A model generated the notes under the pieces. It made no database searches. It was not told the origin of the DNA and saw nothing but the letters and a program-made list of their open reading frames with translations. Both the position numbers and the translations under genes were made by a program. A stretch of 64,000 nt of DNA from Spirosoma endbachense (GTDB taxonomy: Bacteria > Bacteroidota > Bacteroidia > Cytophagales > Spirosomataceae). The DNA is taken from NCBI RefSeq assembly GCF_010233585.1, contig NZ_CP045997.1:2580692-2644691 (forward strand), read 5' to 3'. Shown one piece after another: positions 61,225-64,000 of this stretch (position 1 is the stretch's first letter; each line of letters begins with the position of its first letter).

Positions 61225-63213
61225 TTAAAACCGCCAGCGCACAAACGCTTCCATGGCTTCGTATTCCGCCAGACCTAACCGGTTATAGAGTTCAGCTGTT
61301 CCCCGATTACGCTCTTCGGCACGCTGCCAGAACTCCCGCGAATCGGTGCCCTGATAGACCACGCCGTCTTTCTGAGACTGGTGTTTAAAAATACCTAACC
61401 GCTTTTTCGTCACCTGATCGGGTGACATTGGGACGGCCATTTCAATTTCGTGAATATCCCACTCAGCCCAGGCACCGCGATAAAGCCATATCCAGCAGTC
61501 TTTCATAAAGTCGGCCTGTTTCAGGCGACGAACGGCTTCCAGAACGGCATCTAAACAGACTTTATGCGTACCATGCGGATCGGCAAGGTCACCAGCCGCA
61601 TAGATTTGATGTGGCTTAACTTCTTCGATCAGGGCCATCGTAATCCTGATATCTTCTTCGCTCAGGGGCTTTTTAGCCACTTTCCCCGTTTCGTAGAAGG
61701 GCATGTTCATGAAATGGGCATTCGAAACCGGAATACCGACAAAGCGGCAGGTCGATTTGGCTTCACCCATGCGAATCAGTCCCTTCACATACCGTACTTC
61801 AACCGTATCCATTTCACTATCCTTCTTCTCACGCAACGAAGCGGCTGCGTCCTGGAAAATCCGGGTAGCCTCGGGGCTGTCAATACCAAACTTCGTATTG
61901 AAATCAACTACGTAATCGGCAAAGCGCAATGCTTCATCATCAGCCACGGCAATATTGCCAGAGGTTTGATACCCGATATGTACTTCGTGGCCCTGATCGA
62001 CAAGACGCTGGAATGTACCACCCATCGAAATAATGTCATCGTCGGGATGCGGGCTAAAGATCAGGCAGCGTTTCTTAGCCGGTTGAGCACGCTCAGGCCG
62101 ATTGGTATCGTCAGCATTCGGTTTACCACCCGGCCAGCCCGTAATGGTGTGCTGAAGCTGGTTGAAAACGTCGATATTGATGTCATACGACTGACCGTAT
62201 TGAGCCAGCAGATCGCTCATACCGTTGTCATTATAGTCACGGTCAGTCAATTTCAGTATGGGCTTGCCAAGTGCTACCGACAGGTAGGTGACAGCCTTCT
62301 TCTTCATATTGTTGTCCCATATGACTGAATCTACCAGCCAGGGTGTTTTTATACGGGTCAACTCCGAAGCAGCCGCCTGATCGATTACAAACAACGCGTT
62401 TGGATGCGTTTGTAAATACGACGCCGGGTTAAGCTCGGTGACAAGACCTTCGACCGCACCACGAATAACGGGTGCTTTCCGCTCACCCCACGCCAGCAGA
62501 ACGACACGACGGGCTCCCAAAATGCTGGAAACGCCCATAGTGATGGCCTTACGAGGAGTTTTAGGAAGCCCACCGAAATCGGCAGCCGCAGCAGCCCGAG
62601 TCGAGTTATCGAGCATCATCAAACGCGTGTGCGAGTTGATCAGTGAGCCCGGTTCGTTAAATCCGATATGGCCGTTACCGCCAATTCCGAGCAACTGAAA
62701 ATCAAGGCCACCGGCGGCTTCAATGGCGGCTTCGTACTGCTTCGTAAATTCAGCAACTTTATCGACTGGCAGCGTTCCTTTGGGAACGTGATAGTTTCCC
62801 TGAGGAATGTCGACATGGTCGAACAATTGCTCCCGCATGAATCGCCAATAGCTTTGCAGCGAATCAGGTTCCATCGGATAGTATTCGTCCAGATTGAACG
62901 AAACAACATTGTGGAAACTCAGGCCCTCTTCGCGGTGCATCCGAATAAGTTCGGCATAAACCGTTTTAGGCGATGAGCCAGTTGCCAGCCCTAATACACA
63001 AGGTTTGCCCTCACGTTGTTTCTGCCGGATCAGGTCGGCGATTTCCTGTGCTACCGCCCGCGACGCATCTTTTGCGTCAGCGTAGATGTGCGTAGGAATT
63101 TTTTCGTAAGTGATGGCCGACTGGATCGGACCACCAGTGGCGGATAGGCCCAGCGTGGGCTCGCCTGACAATTGCCCGTCTGGATTGTCGAGTAGTTGTG
63201 ACTCCGAGATCAT
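61225..63213 (-). CDS. nagB: Glucosamine-6-phosphate deaminase fused to PIG-L/LmbE deacetylase domain
   Basis: A 662-residue fusion. Residues about 30-320 form a NagB-type deaminase (GLATGSSPKTVYAELI, SFNLDEYYPM, GIGGNGHIGFNEPGSL). Residues about 380-600 form a PIG-L-type zinc deacetylase (IFSPHPDDDIISMGGTFQ with PHPDDD; DPHGTH). This two-domain layout is known in Bacteroidota. It would convert glucosamine 6-phosphate to fructose 6-phosphate and deacetylate a related sugar. Transcribed toward the DUF7010-like gene; upstream lies an oxidoreductase gene on the same strand, 133 bases away. Confidence 0.9.
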   Translation of the reverse strand: MISESQLLDNPDGQLSGEPTLGLSATGGPIQSAITYEKIPTHIYADAKDASRAVAQEIADLIRQKQREGKPCVLGLATGSSPKTVYAELIRMHREEGLSFHNVVSFNLDEYYPMEPDSLQSYWRFMREQLFDHVDIPQGNYHVPKGTLPVDKVAEFTKQYEAAIEAAGGLDFQLLGIGGNGHIGFNEPGSLINSHTRLMMLDNSTRAAAAADFGGLPKTPRKAITMGVSSILGARRVVLLAWGERKAPVIRGAVEGLVTELNPASYLQTHPNALFVIDQAAASELTRIKTPWLVDSVIWDNNMKKKAVTYLSVALGKPILKLTDRDYNDNGMSDLLAQYGQSYDINIDVFNQLQHTITGWPGGKPNADDTNRPERAQPAKKRCLIFSPHPDDDIISMGGTFQRLVDQGHEVHIGYQTSGNIAVADDEALRFADYVVDFNTKFGIDSPEATRIFQDAAASLREKKDSEMDTVEVRYVKGLIRMGEAKSTCRFVGIPVSNAHFMNMPFYETGKVAKKPLSEEDIRITMALIEEVKPHQIYAAGDLADPHGTHKVCLDAVLEAVRRLKQADFMKDCWIWLYRGAWAEWDIHEIEMAVPMSPDQVTKKRLGIFKHQSQKDGVVYQGTDSREFWQRAEERNRGTAELYNRLGLAEYEAMEAFVRWRF

Positions 63214-63346
63214 GCGCTATGCGGAGGGGTTAGTATGACTCCGCAAATGTCGCAAAAAATCAGGGAGTTCGCATGATATGTGCCGTTCAGCCGGCCATAT
63301 TTTTAAATTTTTTTATAAATATGCAAACGTGTGCACAGGAATGCGA

Positions 63347-64000
63347 TTACTGCCGGGCCAACTGATCGGCGTCGACGGCGGTTTGCAGCGATTGTAATCC
63401 ATTTTCCTCCCGAATGATCCGGTGTGTATCCGGGTAGTGAATGGCTGTAGCCTGATCCCGGAACATGAGCCGAAGCAGTTCACTATAGAGGTGCTGCTTT
63501 TCTGCCTCAAAACCGAATCGTATCTCGATTTGCTGGTAAGCCTCAAATTCTTTGTGACGTCCGCGTAAAGGCTGATCCTTACCACCAATGTTGGCAGTTA
63601 CATTTAGCTGGGCACCCGGAAATAGGTCCATCAGGGCACGGGTTGTTTCTTCATCGGCTACGCAACGCATCACCATTCGGGTAGGTACCCATTCAAAAAG
63701 TGTAACGTCACCGCGTTCAAAGAGCAACCGCATTTCCTGGCGATCCATCCGGCCGGTCTGTGTGAACCCATGATAAAAATTGACCAGCTTTCGGCCAGTC
63801 ACATCATCGCCATACTCAACGGTTGCCTGCACCTGATCTTCAATATCATTGCTATCTGGCCGCTTCACAATCTGCGCAGCTTTAACCGTTCCTTCACCAA
63901 GCCATCCCGCAAACATATCGAAGAAGTGAACGCCGTGTTCAATAAAAATGCCTCCGCTTTTGCTACGATCCCAGAACCAGTGTTCGGGGGAGAGCCCTTC
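63347..64000 (-). CDS. Gfo/Idh/MocA family oxidoreductase (C-terminal part; 5' end outside window)
   Basis: The minus-strand frame is open to base 64000 and ends at 63347, giving 217 residues. It holds HWFWDRSKSGGIFIEHGVHFFDMFAGWLGEG, containing the conserved GG-x2-x-x-x-H-x3-x2-x-D-x2 motif of the second domain, then beta strands (VQATVEYGDDVTGRKLVNFYHG, TLFEWVPTRMVMRC). The N-terminal NAD(P)-binding Rossmann domain lies beyond the window. Such enzymes oxidise or reduce sugars and related compounds. It is near NagB-PIG-L and may belong to the same amino-sugar pathway. Confidence 0.82.
   Translation of the reverse strand, partial: EGLSPEHWFWDRSKSGGIFIEHGVHFFDMFAGWLGEGTVKAAQIVKRPDSNDIEDQVQATVEYGDDVTGRKLVNFYHGFTQTGRMDRQEMRLLFERGDVTLFEWVPTRMVMRCVADEETTRALMDLFPGAQLNVTANIGGKDQPLRGRHKEFEAYQQIEIRFGFEAEKQHLYSELLRLMFRDQATAIHYPDTHRIIREENGLQSLQTAVDADQLARQ

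Noticed and set aside
61564..62328. 254-residue plus-strand frame within nagB
   Set aside because: Antisense shadow of the NagB-PIG-L fusion; no recognisable domain, while the other strand has all catalytic motifs.
1..64000. CRISPR array or tRNA/rRNA genes
   Set aside because: No regular direct-repeat/spacer pattern, cloverleaf or rRNA-like sequence was seen on reading both strands.

Overview
The window looks like chromosome from a Bacteroidota bacterium of the order Cytophagales, most like Spirosoma or a close relative. This is inferred from family content: three TonB-dependent receptors with carboxypeptidase-regulatory N-terminal domains, LytS/LytTR two-component pairs, a NagB-PIG-L fusion, a DUF5009 acyltransferase, a TAnnTTTG-type promoter box and almost no Shine-Dalgarno sequences. 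No rRNA, tRNA or CRISPR array was seen.

Layout. 0-3.5 kb: the tail of an upstream gene, a DUF72 protein, a glycoside hydrolase family 2 enzyme and a small Ser/Gly/Lys-rich protein. 3.8-7.4 kb: a decayed stretch with a YhcG-type nuclease carrying three in-frame stops, a 148-bp MITE-like element, an RND adaptor pseudogene joined to the tail of a thiol peroxidase, and the stub of a Crp/Fnr regulator. 7.4-9.3 kb: an SDR and an AraC regulator. 9.3-19 kb: a TonB receptor, a PepSY-like secreted protein, an OmpR-type two-component system and, divergently, a PAP2 phosphatase, a frameshifted outer-membrane barrel gene, a TPR protein and a YncE-like propeller. 19-20 kb: a RES/Xre toxin-antitoxin pair. 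20-22 kb: more relics, including a collapsed copy of the ABC/LytS/LytTR module that is intact at 32.5-36.2 kb. 22-28 kb: a SUMF1-fold protein, a LytS/LytTR pair and a divergent TonB receptor. 28-32.3 kb: a MarR/VOC divergent pair sharing a perfect palindrome, an S41 protease, and a membrane protein behind an ECF sigma/anti-sigma pair.

36.8-46.6 kb is one long minus-strand gene run: YncE-like protein, two non-canonical metallophosphoesterases, a TonB receptor, a beta-helix lipoprotein and a purple acid phosphatase. It reads as a periplasmic/outer-membrane phosphoester scavenging locus (inference). 47-49 kb: a second PAP2 phosphatase and a TauE/SafE permease with an unusual soluble tail. 49-53.2 kb: an IS3 relic followed by an AT-rich island of three membrane genes, one with ankyrin-like repeats. 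53-64 kb: a ScyD/E-like lipoprotein, an M16 peptidase, DUF5009, a nucleotide-hydrolase-like protein of the kind seen in conflict systems, a DUF7010-like protein, NagB-PIG-L and the 3' part of a Gfo/Idh/MocA oxidoreductase.

The main non-obvious signals are: (i) an 11-bp-spaced direct repeat (TRAAK-N6-TGAAGTT) found upstream of the PepSY gene, between the OmpR-type regulator and the first PAP2 gene, and upstream of the second PAP2 gene 32 kb away, suggesting a shared regulon; (ii) the decayed second copy of the ABC/LytTR module; (iii) several pseudogenes that keep their frame but carry multiple stops; (iv) the nucleotide-hydrolase-like protein with a palindromic operator candidate; and (v) the AT-rich ankyrin island beside a dead IS3 element.
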